Assembly: GCF_003675855.1 (NCBI RefSeq)
Contig: NZ_RCIH01000009.1
Coordinates: forward strand, 124,001 to 188,000
Length of the DNA: 64,000 nucleotides
Reading direction: 5' to 3'
Origin: Halostella salina
GTDB taxonomy: Archaea; Halobacteriota; Halobacteria; Halobacteriales; Natronoarchaeaceae
Positions 42,880 to 51,572 of the stretch are shown here, in pieces. The notes under the pieces are model-generated. The model was not told where the DNA came from and ran no database searches. It saw nothing but the letters and a program-made list of their open reading frames with translations. The first letter of the stretch is position 1. Each line of letters starts with the position of its first letter. Both the position numbers and the translations under genes were made by a program.

Positions 42880-45097
42880 CCTCGTCCTCCAGACGGGCAG
42901 CGGAGCCGTCGGCCAGCTCACAGAGTGGCTGACGAATCCCACCTCAGCTGAAGGGGCCGCCCTCTACATCCTGCTCGCGGTACTGGTCGGTATCGGCGGG
43001 AAACTCCTCTGGGACTGGTACACCGACGACGATGAGGAAGAGGTCGAGTTCTCGGATTTGCTCGACGAGGAGACCATCGAACAGGGCGCGGCCGAACGCC
43101 AGCTCCTCGACGACATCGCCGAGTCACACAAGACGGTGACGGCGCCGGCGGCGATCGAGTGGGAGACGCGCGCGGCACGGGTCGGCGAGCAGTGGACGAC
43201 GACGCTGTACATCGCTGACTATCCGGACTACCCCAACGACGGCTACCTCTCCGAGCTCTTCGAGATGACGGACGTGCAGTTCGACCTGACGGCCCACATC
43301 ACGCCGAAGAACCAGGAGCGGGCGCGGAACGAACTGCAGGATATCGCTGACGACCTTCAGGTGGACGCTGACCTCGAACAGAGCGTGCGGAGTGCCTACC
43401 TACAGGAACGCGCCAACGAGGCCGCAGCGACGTACAAGGCCGTCGAGAACGGCGCGAACGTCTTCGACCAGGGGATGTTCATCACGGTCAGAGCCGACGA
43501 GAAGGAGGACCTCCGCGACGCCGTCCAGAAGGTCAAGAGCGCACTCCGCGACGATCCGGCGAACCTCACGCCGAAGACAGCGATCTGTCGGCAGGATCTT
43601 GCCCTCCAGTCCGCTGCGCCCATCGGCGACAACGAGTTCGGCCGGACGTCGATTGCGCTCGGCGGCGCCGTCGGCGCGCTGCTGTCCTCGCCGCACAACG
43701 CGACGATCCTCGAGGAGGGTGGCGTCGAGTTCGGGATTCACAAAGATAACCAGAGTCCGGTCGTCATCGACCCGTTCGCGCGGGACAACGGCTACGCGAT
43801 GTTCACCGTCGGCGACACGGGGTCGGGGAAGTCGTTCAGTTCGAAGCAGAACTTCATCCGCTCCATCGAGCAGAGCAAGGACCGGATCGGCATCATCCTC
43901 GAGCCGCTGAACAACTGGGCGGGGGTCGCCGAAGCGCTTGACGCCAAACGCATCACGGTCGGCGGGACGCTCGGCCTGAACCCCTTGGAGATTCGGGAGA
44001 CGCCCGAGCATGTCCAGCGGGCGATGGGCGAGGACGCGAGCCCGTTCAACGAGAAGCTCGACGACGCGATGAGCTTCCTCACCAACTTCTTCGCGCTCCG
44101 CGGCATCTCGCTGGGCGACCGCCGGACGACGCTGGAACTCGGGCTCAAGCGGGCGTACAAGCGCAACGGGATTACCGACGACATCTCCACGCACGGCAAC
44201 CCGACCCCGACGATTCAGGATATGATGGACGTCTTCGAGGAGATGGTCAACGACCCCGAGGAGTTCGTCGTCCGGTCCGACGAGGAGGCGGGGAAGATCA
44301 AGGAGGACGCGACGTGGCTCCTCGACCAGCTTCGCCCCTTCGAGGACGACGGTCGCCACGCCAACCTCGGCCAGGAGTCCGACTTCGATATCCGTGACGA
44401 GAAGGTCATCTACCTCGACCTCGCCCAGCAGGAGGGCAGCGTCGACAGCAGCACGGCACTGACGATGCAGTTGCTGATCTCACTGGTGTACGAGCGGGCG
44501 AAAGTCTCGGAGAAGGAGGTCGTGTTCTACATCGACGAGGCGCGCTACATCATGCAGGACGCCGCGAGCCTGGCGTTTCTTGAGACGGTGTTCCGCCACC
44601 ACCGGCACCACGACCTCTCGATCCGGCTGGTTACGCAGACCGTCGACGAATTCTTCGAGCACGCCGAGAGCGAGGCCATCCTCGACCAGTGTGCGGTCAA
44701 GCAATTCCACCGTCTCGATGGGATGGACGAGGAATGGGCTGATGAGTTCGGCCTAAACTACGCACAGATGCGGTTCGTCCAAGATGCCGTGCCGGGCAAC
44801 GAGGACGCCGGCTTCTCCGAGGCGCTGGTGGGCGTCGACGGCGAGTGGCGCGGCATCCAGGTCAAAGCGATGCCCAAGGAGAAGCAGGTTATCGACTTCG
44901 ACCCGACCTCCCAAGTTCGATCCTCGCTGCCCGGCGCCGGCGACGACGCCGTCGATACCGAGATGGAGGAGTTCCAGGACGAGCTCGAGCATCGAGCAAC
45001 GAACGGAACGAACGAAACGAGCGAACTGAACGAGGAATCAGACGCCGTCGAAGCCGAGCCAGACGGCGGGTCAACGGAGGGGACCAACGATGGCTGA
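42872..45097 (+). CDS. virB4: VirB4-like conjugation ATPase
   Basis: About 741 residues. The start is ATG 42872: GGGAGG (42857-42862) lies 9 bp upstream, while the ATG at 42863 would touch it. A membrane helix at about 25-45 is followed by an acidic linker. Walker A GDTGSGKS is at about residue 314, Walker B VVFYIDEARYIM at about 549, then a RecA-like motor with HHRHHDLSIRLVTQT. It powers assembly and substrate transfer of a type IV secretion system. DNA at 44998-45034 in the acidic C-terminal tail carries GAACGAACGAAACGAGCGAA. The next gene overlaps by 8 bp. Confidence 0.9.
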   Translation: MRNLVLQTGSGAVGQLTEWLTNPTSAEGAALYILLAVLVGIGGKLLWDWYTDDDEEEVEFSDLLDEETIEQGAAERQLLDDIAESHKTVTAPAAIEWETRAARVGEQWTTTLYIADYPDYPNDGYLSELFEMTDVQFDLTAHITPKNQERARNELQDIADDLQVDADLEQSVRSAYLQERANEAAATYKAVENGANVFDQGMFITVRADEKEDLRDAVQKVKSALRDDPANLTPKTAICRQDLALQSAAPIGDNEFGRTSIALGGAVGALLSSPHNATILEEGGVEFGIHKDNQSPVVIDPFARDNGYAMFTVGDTGSGKSFSSKQNFIRSIEQSKDRIGIILEPLNNWAGVAEALDAKRITVGGTLGLNPLEIRETPEHVQRAMGEDASPFNEKLDDAMSFLTNFFALRGISLGDRRTTLELGLKRAYKRNGITDDISTHGNPTPTIQDMMDVFEEMVNDPEEFVVRSDEEAGKIKEDATWLLDQLRPFEDDGRHANLGQESDFDIRDEKVIYLDLAQQEGSVDSSTALTMQLLISLVYERAKVSEKEVVFYIDEARYIMQDAASLAFLETVFRHHRHHDLSIRLVTQTVDEFFEHAESEAILDQCAVKQFHRLDGMDEEWADEFGLNYAQMRFVQDAVPGNEDAGFSEALVGVDGEWRGIQVKAMPKEKQVIDFDPTSQVRSSLPGAGDDAVDTEMEEFQDELEHRATNGTNETSELNEESDAVEAEPDGGSTEGTNDG

Positions 45098-48000
45098 GTA
45101 CCTTCGCGTCACGCCGACATCCGAGCGACTCGATCCGGAGAGTATCCCCCGAGTCCTCGACAGCCTCCACAAGCTGACCACGCCCGGCTCGTCGGGTCTC
45201 GGGGCGAAGCTGAACCCACTCCACAGTGAGACACCACCCCGATTCGAGTTCCTCGCGATCAGTGATGGCCCGGACGACCCGGTAGAGTTCTTCTACGGGG
45301 CCGATGCCCATCTCGATACGCTCGAGAAACGCCTCCGCTCCATCTATCCGGCCACGTTCGACATCGAGCGGGTTGACGTCGACGTCGCTGCCCGGCTCAT
45401 TCAGCCAGTCGAGTTCACACCGCAGGAGTTCGTCGACCACTACGAGGCCGGACGGCTGCAGTACGAGTTTAGCCCGGCAGAACAGTACGACATCGTCGAC
45501 GAGGAATCAGGGGACTCCGAGCCAGCCGAAGCGGACCCCGTTGTCGACGGCGGTACGGCAGCCACGAGCGTCCCCGATCATCACGTTACTGTCGGGGACT
45601 CAGCCCTCGAACTAGCGCCGCCCGATGCACTTCCAGACGACGAGGAAGAGCGACGGACCATCGAGAAGCCGACGATGACACCGGCGGGAACGATTCTGGC
45701 TCGCCCGGCACAGGATGCTGTCTCGCCGCTCGTTGTCCGGTGGTGTGGCGCCGCGTCGCGGAAGCAGGACTGGATGACCTCGCTGACGCCGTTCACAGCG
45801 GAGGAAACGAACGGCGATCTCTCATCCGTCGACGAGCCCGGCGCGGCGCTGGCGTCGCTGATCGACCATCTGATGGAGGCGACAGCGCCGACCGCGTTCC
45901 AGGCCGTCTTCCAACGGCGTGCCAGCTGGCAGTCCGACGCGGAGGTGCGGAAAGAGGACCTCGTCGACGGCCGCGACACGTTCTTCCAGGAGGTCGTCGG
46001 GTCGTTGCTCGAGGTCGAGGAGCAACGGAGCGACCAGGACGACCGCCAGCTCAGCGAGGCCGTCGAGAAGCGGATCGAGTACATCGATGCGAAGAACGCC
46101 AAACGGTCGTTCACGGTCAACATCCGGGCCGTCGGCGTCCCCACCGACGACACCCGCGACGACCTCGATGGTCGGATGGACTCGCTCCTCCCCGTGTTCG
46201 ACCCGCTTGATGGACCGTTCTACGAGGTCGAGGGGCAACGCCTCCGAGACAGCGGCTTCCGTGAGAAAACGAAGGAGAAGAAGGCACGGGCCGCTCTCCA
46301 GCGCCTCCTCAATCGCGAGTTGACGACGGGCCGGGGGAAGACACGCCCCGAACTGACTCTCTGTGGAACTGAGCTCGCGAACTTCGTCCTCGTCCCCTCC
46401 TCCGAACAGTTGACCGTCGAAGGAACGCGGGGAACCAGAGCCGAACAGCAGAGTCGGAACCCGCTCCCGTGGCCGAATCCGGATCTGATCCAGCAGTTCC
46501 AGGACGGGATGGCCATCGGCTACGCGCTCGACGAGAATGGTGAGCCACGACCGGACCCCATCCGAATCCCGCCAGATCTGTTGCCGACGCATTACGGGCG
46601 GTTCGCGTCGACTGGTGGCGGGAAGTCGAAGGCCATCATCAACGACGCGCTCTCGCTCCGTGAGACGACTGGTGGCCCCGTCGTCCTCGTCGACCCGAAG
46701 GGGGACGGGATGTGTGAGAACTACCTGCGCTGCCACTACGAGCGGTTCGGTGGCCTCGACGACGTCTACCACTTCCGCGTCCCGGAGACAATCCCCGCGT
46801 TCTCCTTCTTCGACATCCGGCCTGCGCTCGAGGCGGGTCGCAACCGAGAGGACGCGATTCAGGACAAGGTCGACCACTTCCACGACATCCTCCGGATGAT
46901 TATGGGCCGCGAGCAGTACGGCCAGGCGTTCGTCGCGAACGAGATTCTTAGCTACCTGATCAAGGCGCTGTTCGACGAGGAGTACGGGAGCGACGTGTTC
47001 GGGCTGGACGACCTCTTCGCCGCCGCCCTTCGGATGCAGCGCGACCAGACGATTCCCCCGGTCTCGGCGGACAACCAGAACATCGAGGAATCGCTGACGC
47101 GCCACTTCGCGAAGGACAACCACCAGTTCCAGGTGTCGATGGACGCCGTCGGGAACCGCCTCGACAAGCTCAAAGAGGATGCGCATCTCCGCCGGATCTT
47201 CAGCCACGTCCCCGAGCAGAACGAGGCCGGCGAGTACGTCGACAACCGGTTCGACTTCCGCGAGTTCCTCGATGAAGACGCCACCATCATCTTCGACCTC
47301 GGCGACCTTCGCCCGGAGGCACAGCGAGCGATCACACTCCTGCTGTTGAGCAACCTCTGGGACGCCGTGCAGGTGCGCCGTCGCGACGGTCAGACCGACT
47401 ACGAGAAGCTCACGAACCTCATCATCGAGGAGGCGGCGCCGGTCGCGTCGACAAAGCTCGTCTCCGAGCAGCTACTGCCCCAAGGCCGGTCGTTCGGCCT
47501 GAGTATGGGGCTCGTGATGCAGTTCCCCGAACAGGTGCGGAACCGGAACGAGCGAGCCTATGACGAGGTGCTGAACAACATCAAGACGAAGCTCATCGGC
47601 AATATCTCGATCGAACGCGACCTCGCGGAGTCGCTCGCCCACGAGGACCTCAGCCCGACCGAACTCCGCAACCGGATCAACACGCTGCCGAGTGGCGAGT
47701 GGATCGCCCAACTCCCCAGCCCGTCGTTCGGGGAGACTGGGCCGCCGCCGTTTTCGCTGAAGCCACTCCCGATTGCGCCGGGCCATCCAGAAAGCGACCA
47801 GCCGCTCACAGACCCCCAGGAAGACCATTTCGAGTCCGTGTCCCGGCCACGGATGGTCGAACGGACACAGGCCCAGTACGGGCTAACAGAGCCGACTGAG
47901 TCGGGCACTGCTCCGGAAGAGACTGGCTGGGGTAGTACGGGGACCGAGACGACGGGCTCGGCTGCCGACGGCGATGCAGCGACCGACCCGACGCAATCCG

Positions 48001-48914
48001 CGTTCATCAGCGAATCGACGACCGAGGACGCATCGAGGTCGACCACCCAACCAGAGAGGGACAGCGACCCAGATGCAGACGAGTCAGAGATGAGCTCCCT
48101 GTTCGGGCAGGTCACCGAGACGGACGAGGAACCAACTGGTGACCAAGCAGCGCAGCCGGAGAACGGGGCAACGCCCGTCCAGGAAAGCAGCGTACCCGTC
48201 CCCGATGACGAACTCCGACAACGCGGGCTCAGCCGTGACGACGTCCGGTTCCTGAATCGGGTCCTCGACGTGATGAACAGAGAGGACGACGAGTACACGC
48301 TACTGGACAGGATGAGCCAGCTCCGGGACGAATACGACGACATCCATATAGAGCGGCTCACGGAGCAGGACCTCCTGGAAGCGGAATCCGCGGCGGGGCG
48401 CAAGTACTACACCGTCCTCCCCGACGGTCGAGACCTCCTCGGGAGAGAATTGAAGGCGGGACCAGGAGCGGGCGATCTCGGCGAGAAAACGCCACACAAG
48501 GTTGGCGTCCGGCTCCTCGAACTGTGGTTCCACCAGCAGGACAACGTCGTTCGCGTGGACCCGTACTACGAAACCGACGACGGCACCGTACTGGACGTGG
48601 CCGGCTTCGACGAGGACGGCGATCTCGTCTGGGCCGGCGAAGCAGAGCTCGCGAGTAACAACCGGCACGCCCCGGTCGAGGATTACGACAAACTCAGCGC
48701 GGTGGACGCCGACGCTATCTGGGCCTTCAACAATCGCGAGACGGCGCTCGATGTCCTGGAGAGCCTTGCCGACGCCGATCGGATCGACGAGCGGGTCAGC
48801 GGGCGGGCGGCACGGTCGTTCGCGACCATCAGAGACGCCGTCGACGACCTCGATGCTGCGGGCCTGACCACCGTTCGGGGCTTCAAAAATCTCGATCAGG
48901 AACTTAACTCATGA
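45090..48914 (+). CDS. VirD4/TraG-like coupling ATPase with extra C-terminal domain
   Basis: 1274 residues. SD-like GGAGGGG precedes the ATG. Walker A STGGGKS is at about residue 508, then VVLVDPKGDGM, Walker B LIIEEAAP at about 777, as in VirD4/TraD-type coupling proteins. The N-terminal 450 residues contain no clear membrane helix, unlike typical VirD4. After an acidic Thr/Ser/Glu linker (about 930-1040) is a C-terminal domain with a winged-helix-like part (RDDVRFLNRVLDVM) and KVGVRLLELWFHQQD ... VLDVAGFDEDGDLVWAGEAEL, a restriction-nuclease-like core. It delivers DNA to the channel; the tail may bind or cut the transfer substrate. Confidence 0.85.
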   Translation: MAEYLRVTPTSERLDPESIPRVLDSLHKLTTPGSSGLGAKLNPLHSETPPRFEFLAISDGPDDPVEFFYGADAHLDTLEKRLRSIYPATFDIERVDVDVAARLIQPVEFTPQEFVDHYEAGRLQYEFSPAEQYDIVDEESGDSEPAEADPVVDGGTAATSVPDHHVTVGDSALELAPPDALPDDEEERRTIEKPTMTPAGTILARPAQDAVSPLVVRWCGAASRKQDWMTSLTPFTAEETNGDLSSVDEPGAALASLIDHLMEATAPTAFQAVFQRRASWQSDAEVRKEDLVDGRDTFFQEVVGSLLEVEEQRSDQDDRQLSEAVEKRIEYIDAKNAKRSFTVNIRAVGVPTDDTRDDLDGRMDSLLPVFDPLDGPFYEVEGQRLRDSGFREKTKEKKARAALQRLLNRELTTGRGKTRPELTLCGTELANFVLVPSSEQLTVEGTRGTRAEQQSRNPLPWPNPDLIQQFQDGMAIGYALDENGEPRPDPIRIPPDLLPTHYGRFASTGGGKSKAIINDALSLRETTGGPVVLVDPKGDGMCENYLRCHYERFGGLDDVYHFRVPETIPAFSFFDIRPALEAGRNREDAIQDKVDHFHDILRMIMGREQYGQAFVANEILSYLIKALFDEEYGSDVFGLDDLFAAALRMQRDQTIPPVSADNQNIEESLTRHFAKDNHQFQVSMDAVGNRLDKLKEDAHLRRIFSHVPEQNEAGEYVDNRFDFREFLDEDATIIFDLGDLRPEAQRAITLLLLSNLWDAVQVRRRDGQTDYEKLTNLIIEEAAPVASTKLVSEQLLPQGRSFGLSMGLVMQFPEQVRNRNERAYDEVLNNIKTKLIGNISIERDLAESLAHEDLSPTELRNRINTLPSGEWIAQLPSPSFGETGPPPFSLKPLPIAPGHPESDQPLTDPQEDHFESVSRPRMVERTQAQYGLTEPTESGTAPEETGWGSTGTETTGSAADGDAATDPTQSAFISESTTEDASRSTTQPERDSDPDADESEMSSLFGQVTETDEEPTGDQAAQPENGATPVQESSVPVPDDELRQRGLSRDDVRFLNRVLDVMNREDDEYTLLDRMSQLRDEYDDIHIERLTEQDLLEAESAAGRKYYTVLPDGRDLLGRELKAGPGAGDLGEKTPHKVGVRLLELWFHQQDNVVRVDPYYETDDGTVLDVAGFDEDGDLVWAGEAELASNNRHAPVEDYDKLSAVDADAIWAFNNRETALDVLESLADADRIDERVSGRAARSFATIRDAVDDLDAAGLTTVRGFKNLDQELNS

Positions 48915-49795
48915 CCTGGCGACAGGCGACCCGCGAGGAGATTTACGCCTACTACACCGAGGAGTTCCCCCGCTATCTGGACGACCTGCCGGAATTCATC
49001 ACGGCGGCCGGCCCGAAACAGTACGCCGTCGCCTTCCGCGAGTCCTATCCGGTCCGCAAAGACGAGGTGCCGGACAAGGACTTCATCCGGCGGGATACGT
49101 GGCAGACAGATGCGTCGGGGGACCGAACGACGCCCGAGTTTGACGACTTCGAGGACGTCGTCGAGTTCATTCGCCACCCCGCTCGCAACGACCCGCTGGG
49201 GCGGAGCGAGTTCGCGCTTGCTGATCTGGAGGTGCTGGAGAAACCGGACCCACGGCCCGACGCCGTCTACTACGCGCTGGATCACTGGAAACGACCCTGG
49301 GTCCTCCTCGTCGACATCGACGCGAAAGAGATCGCCCGAGACCGAGCGGACGAGATGATCTCGGCGGACGTCGATGATCAGGACGGCGATGCGCTCCTCG
49401 ACGCTGCTGGTATCCTCGACGCCGCTCCCGAGGGGTATCCGTACGCCTTCGAAGACGTCGATCGCGCCATCGAGTACGGGTTCGAGGTGCGCGACATCTT
49501 CGAGGACGATTTCGACGCCGAGGAGACGATGGTCGTATACAGCGGGCAGGGGGTCCACGTCTACCTGCTGGATACCGACCCGGCGCACCGATACGACGAG
49601 CAGAGTCGCGAAGTGTTGAACGACCTCCTCCTCGAGACGTACGACATCCCGATCGACCCTGTCGTCACGGCCGACCGCCGGCGGGTCGCCCGCTTGCCCT
49701 ACTCACTTCACGCCGAAGTCTGTAGCATCGTTCAACCCATCGAGAGCCCGGCGTTCGACGTTCGGTCGGCGACGCCCGAGGTGATCGACGAATGA
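48911..49795 (+). CDS. PriS-like primase catalytic protein
   Basis: 294 residues. WVLLVDIDAK (residues about 136-145) is the primase acidic motif, and VVYSGQGVHVYLLD (about 210-223) matches the SGxGxH motif of archaeo-eukaryotic primases; RVARLPYSLH (about 258-267) is the third motif. These give an active-looking small primase subunit. The gene overlaps both the coupling-protein gene (4 bp) and the next gene (4 bp), so it is an integral part of the transfer operon. It probably primes the complementary strand of transferred DNA in the recipient or replicates the element. Confidence 0.85.
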   Translation: MTWRQATREEIYAYYTEEFPRYLDDLPEFITAAGPKQYAVAFRESYPVRKDEVPDKDFIRRDTWQTDASGDRTTPEFDDFEDVVEFIRHPARNDPLGRSEFALADLEVLEKPDPRPDAVYYALDHWKRPWVLLVDIDAKEIARDRADEMISADVDDQDGDALLDAAGILDAAPEGYPYAFEDVDRAIEYGFEVRDIFEDDFDAEETMVVYSGQGVHVYLLDTDPAHRYDEQSREVLNDLLLETYDIPIDPVVTADRRRVARLPYSLHAEVCSIVQPIESPAFDVRSATPEVIDE

Positions 49796-51318
49796 GTCCG
49801 AGTACGCCCACCGACGACCAGGACATGGCGTATCGAGTTGCGGCACTCCCGCTGGAGTACGGCGAGACCCGCATCAACCAGCTGTTTACGCGTGGCTACA
49901 ACCGATACGTTGTCGACGGCGAGGACCAACCCGAGGACCTCGTGAACGACGTCGAACGGTTCGGGACGGCGGCGTTCAAAGAGCAGGTTCGCGCCGATGC
50001 CGCCGAGGAGCCGTTCGTCGACGAACCGGGGACGCTCGCCGTGCTCGCGACGCTGAGTGCGATCTGTGTGAAAGAGCACCCGAAGTTCGAGCACGCGTCG
50101 CCCCGGAACATCCAGGTGCTCTACGACATCCGAGAGCTGTACGTCAACAATCTCGCCTCCCTCATTCGGGCCCACGGCGATGGGTCGCTCCAACAGGACA
50201 TCGCCGACGTGCTGTACAGTAAGGAGCCCGGTGAGGATGGCCCACATCCGGGTCGGGTCTGTACGGGCATCACGGAGATGCCGGAGTTCGGGGATGGCCT
50301 CTACCTCGAAATCCCGATGGCTGCGGCGTCACGCAAATGTCTCGTTCGAGCGGAGGGCGAGTCATCGACGGGGAGTGACGATGGCGGGGAGATACTGACG
50401 CGAGTGAAGGACAACAATCTGTACGTCCCGGTCGGTGATTTCGACAGCAAGTACCGGGACTACGCTGAGCGGGCGTTCAAGAAGCTCCTGCGGGTGCAAG
50501 AAGACGGGCTCTCCGACGACCAGCTATCGTGGCTGACCACGAACGAGTCGGCAATTACGGAGCGGATCGACCGCTTCCTCGAGACCGGCCATCACGAGCG
50601 CATCTGGCGGAACTGGGACCGTGGGGAACGGACGATTCGCGTCCTCCGGCGGGCCCTGAGTGACGCGCCCAATGACGTGGCACAAAAGGGTGAGTTCCAC
50701 ACGGCGAAAGAGCTCTATCGAGCGGTTACGGCGTACGATGCCGAGGATGACTGGGAATCCTCAGTAACAGACTGGATATCTAGTCCGAGCAGTCTCGCGA
50801 AGACGCTGGCCGACCACGAGTCCCACTCGGCCGTCACCATCGACCGCGACGGGCGCGTCAATACGTACCGAATCGGACGAGCCGGAACCGGCGCCGAACA
50901 GATCGAGGTCCGGGAGATCGAGGACCTCTTCGAACTTCCCTGTATGGCGAATATGGAGGAGCGACTACACGAGAAGAAGCCCGTCCGAAAGGACCTCTAC
51001 AACTTCGCGCGGATGGTGATGTGGCTCCCGCAGTACCAAGACAGCAGCCTCGACGAAATCGTCGCGGATCTCAAGGACGTCTTCTCCCGGTGGCCATGGT
51101 ACGACGAACAGGAGACGGAATACCAGGTCCGCTACGAGTTCTCGAACACGATCGGAGGCGACACGCCGTTGCCGATGAACTGCGATAACGACGATCTACA
51201 GCGCTACTGTATCGGTCAGGACCAGTGTTCCTACTCGATTTGGGGCAGCCTCCCGTTCCCGGATGAGATGTACGAGCAAGTCGACGAGGAATCGGCTGGG
51301 CCTACTGATCAATTCTGA
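49792..51318 (+). CDS. PriL-like primase partner with C-terminal Fe-S type region
   Basis: 508 residues. The N-terminal 120 residues are helical as in PriL. A C-terminal segment (about 465-495) reads MNCDNDDLQRYCIGQDQCSYSIWGSL, with cysteines arranged as in the PriL Fe-S domain (C ... C ... C). A helical insertion and a beta-rich middle (about 180-220 and 320-400) are extra. It overlaps the PriS-like gene by 4 bp, so the two form a heterodimeric primase. The gene ends the operon; no obvious terminator follows. Confidence 0.8.
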   Translation: MSPSTPTDDQDMAYRVAALPLEYGETRINQLFTRGYNRYVVDGEDQPEDLVNDVERFGTAAFKEQVRADAAEEPFVDEPGTLAVLATLSAICVKEHPKFEHASPRNIQVLYDIRELYVNNLASLIRAHGDGSLQQDIADVLYSKEPGEDGPHPGRVCTGITEMPEFGDGLYLEIPMAAASRKCLVRAEGESSTGSDDGGEILTRVKDNNLYVPVGDFDSKYRDYAERAFKKLLRVQEDGLSDDQLSWLTTNESAITERIDRFLETGHHERIWRNWDRGERTIRVLRRALSDAPNDVAQKGEFHTAKELYRAVTAYDAEDDWESSVTDWISSPSSLAKTLADHESHSAVTIDRDGRVNTYRIGRAGTGAEQIEVREIEDLFELPCMANMEERLHEKKPVRKDLYNFARMVMWLPQYQDSSLDEIVADLKDVFSRWPWYDEQETEYQVRYEFSNTIGGDTPLPMNCDNDDLQRYCIGQDQCSYSIWGSLPFPDEMYEQVDEESAGPTDQF

Positions 51319-51572
51319 ACTGCTGATTTCATTCTTAGTTTGAATACTATCGAATAGTACCCTTTCCCGTGAAACGGCTGACAGACCCGTACACAATTAC
51401 TGCTGGAAACTCCAGCGTTTGTGATCCATATTCTCGCTCAACGCCAGATACAGCTAGAGGTATGGTATAACCGCTATAAAGTCGATTCCAGGTCGGAGAT
51501 AAGAAACGGCTATTCTCCCCTTCCTATTAGTATCAGTTGTGCTAAATGGGTGATATCTGGTGACTTGGAGGG

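Noticed and set aside
43400-44359. 319-codon minus-strand frame opposite virB4
   Set aside because: Shadow frame; the plus strand carries VirB4 motifs.
45822-47207. 461-codon minus-strand frame opposite the coupling ATPase gene
   Set aside because: Shadow of a gene with Walker motifs and operon overlaps on the plus strand.
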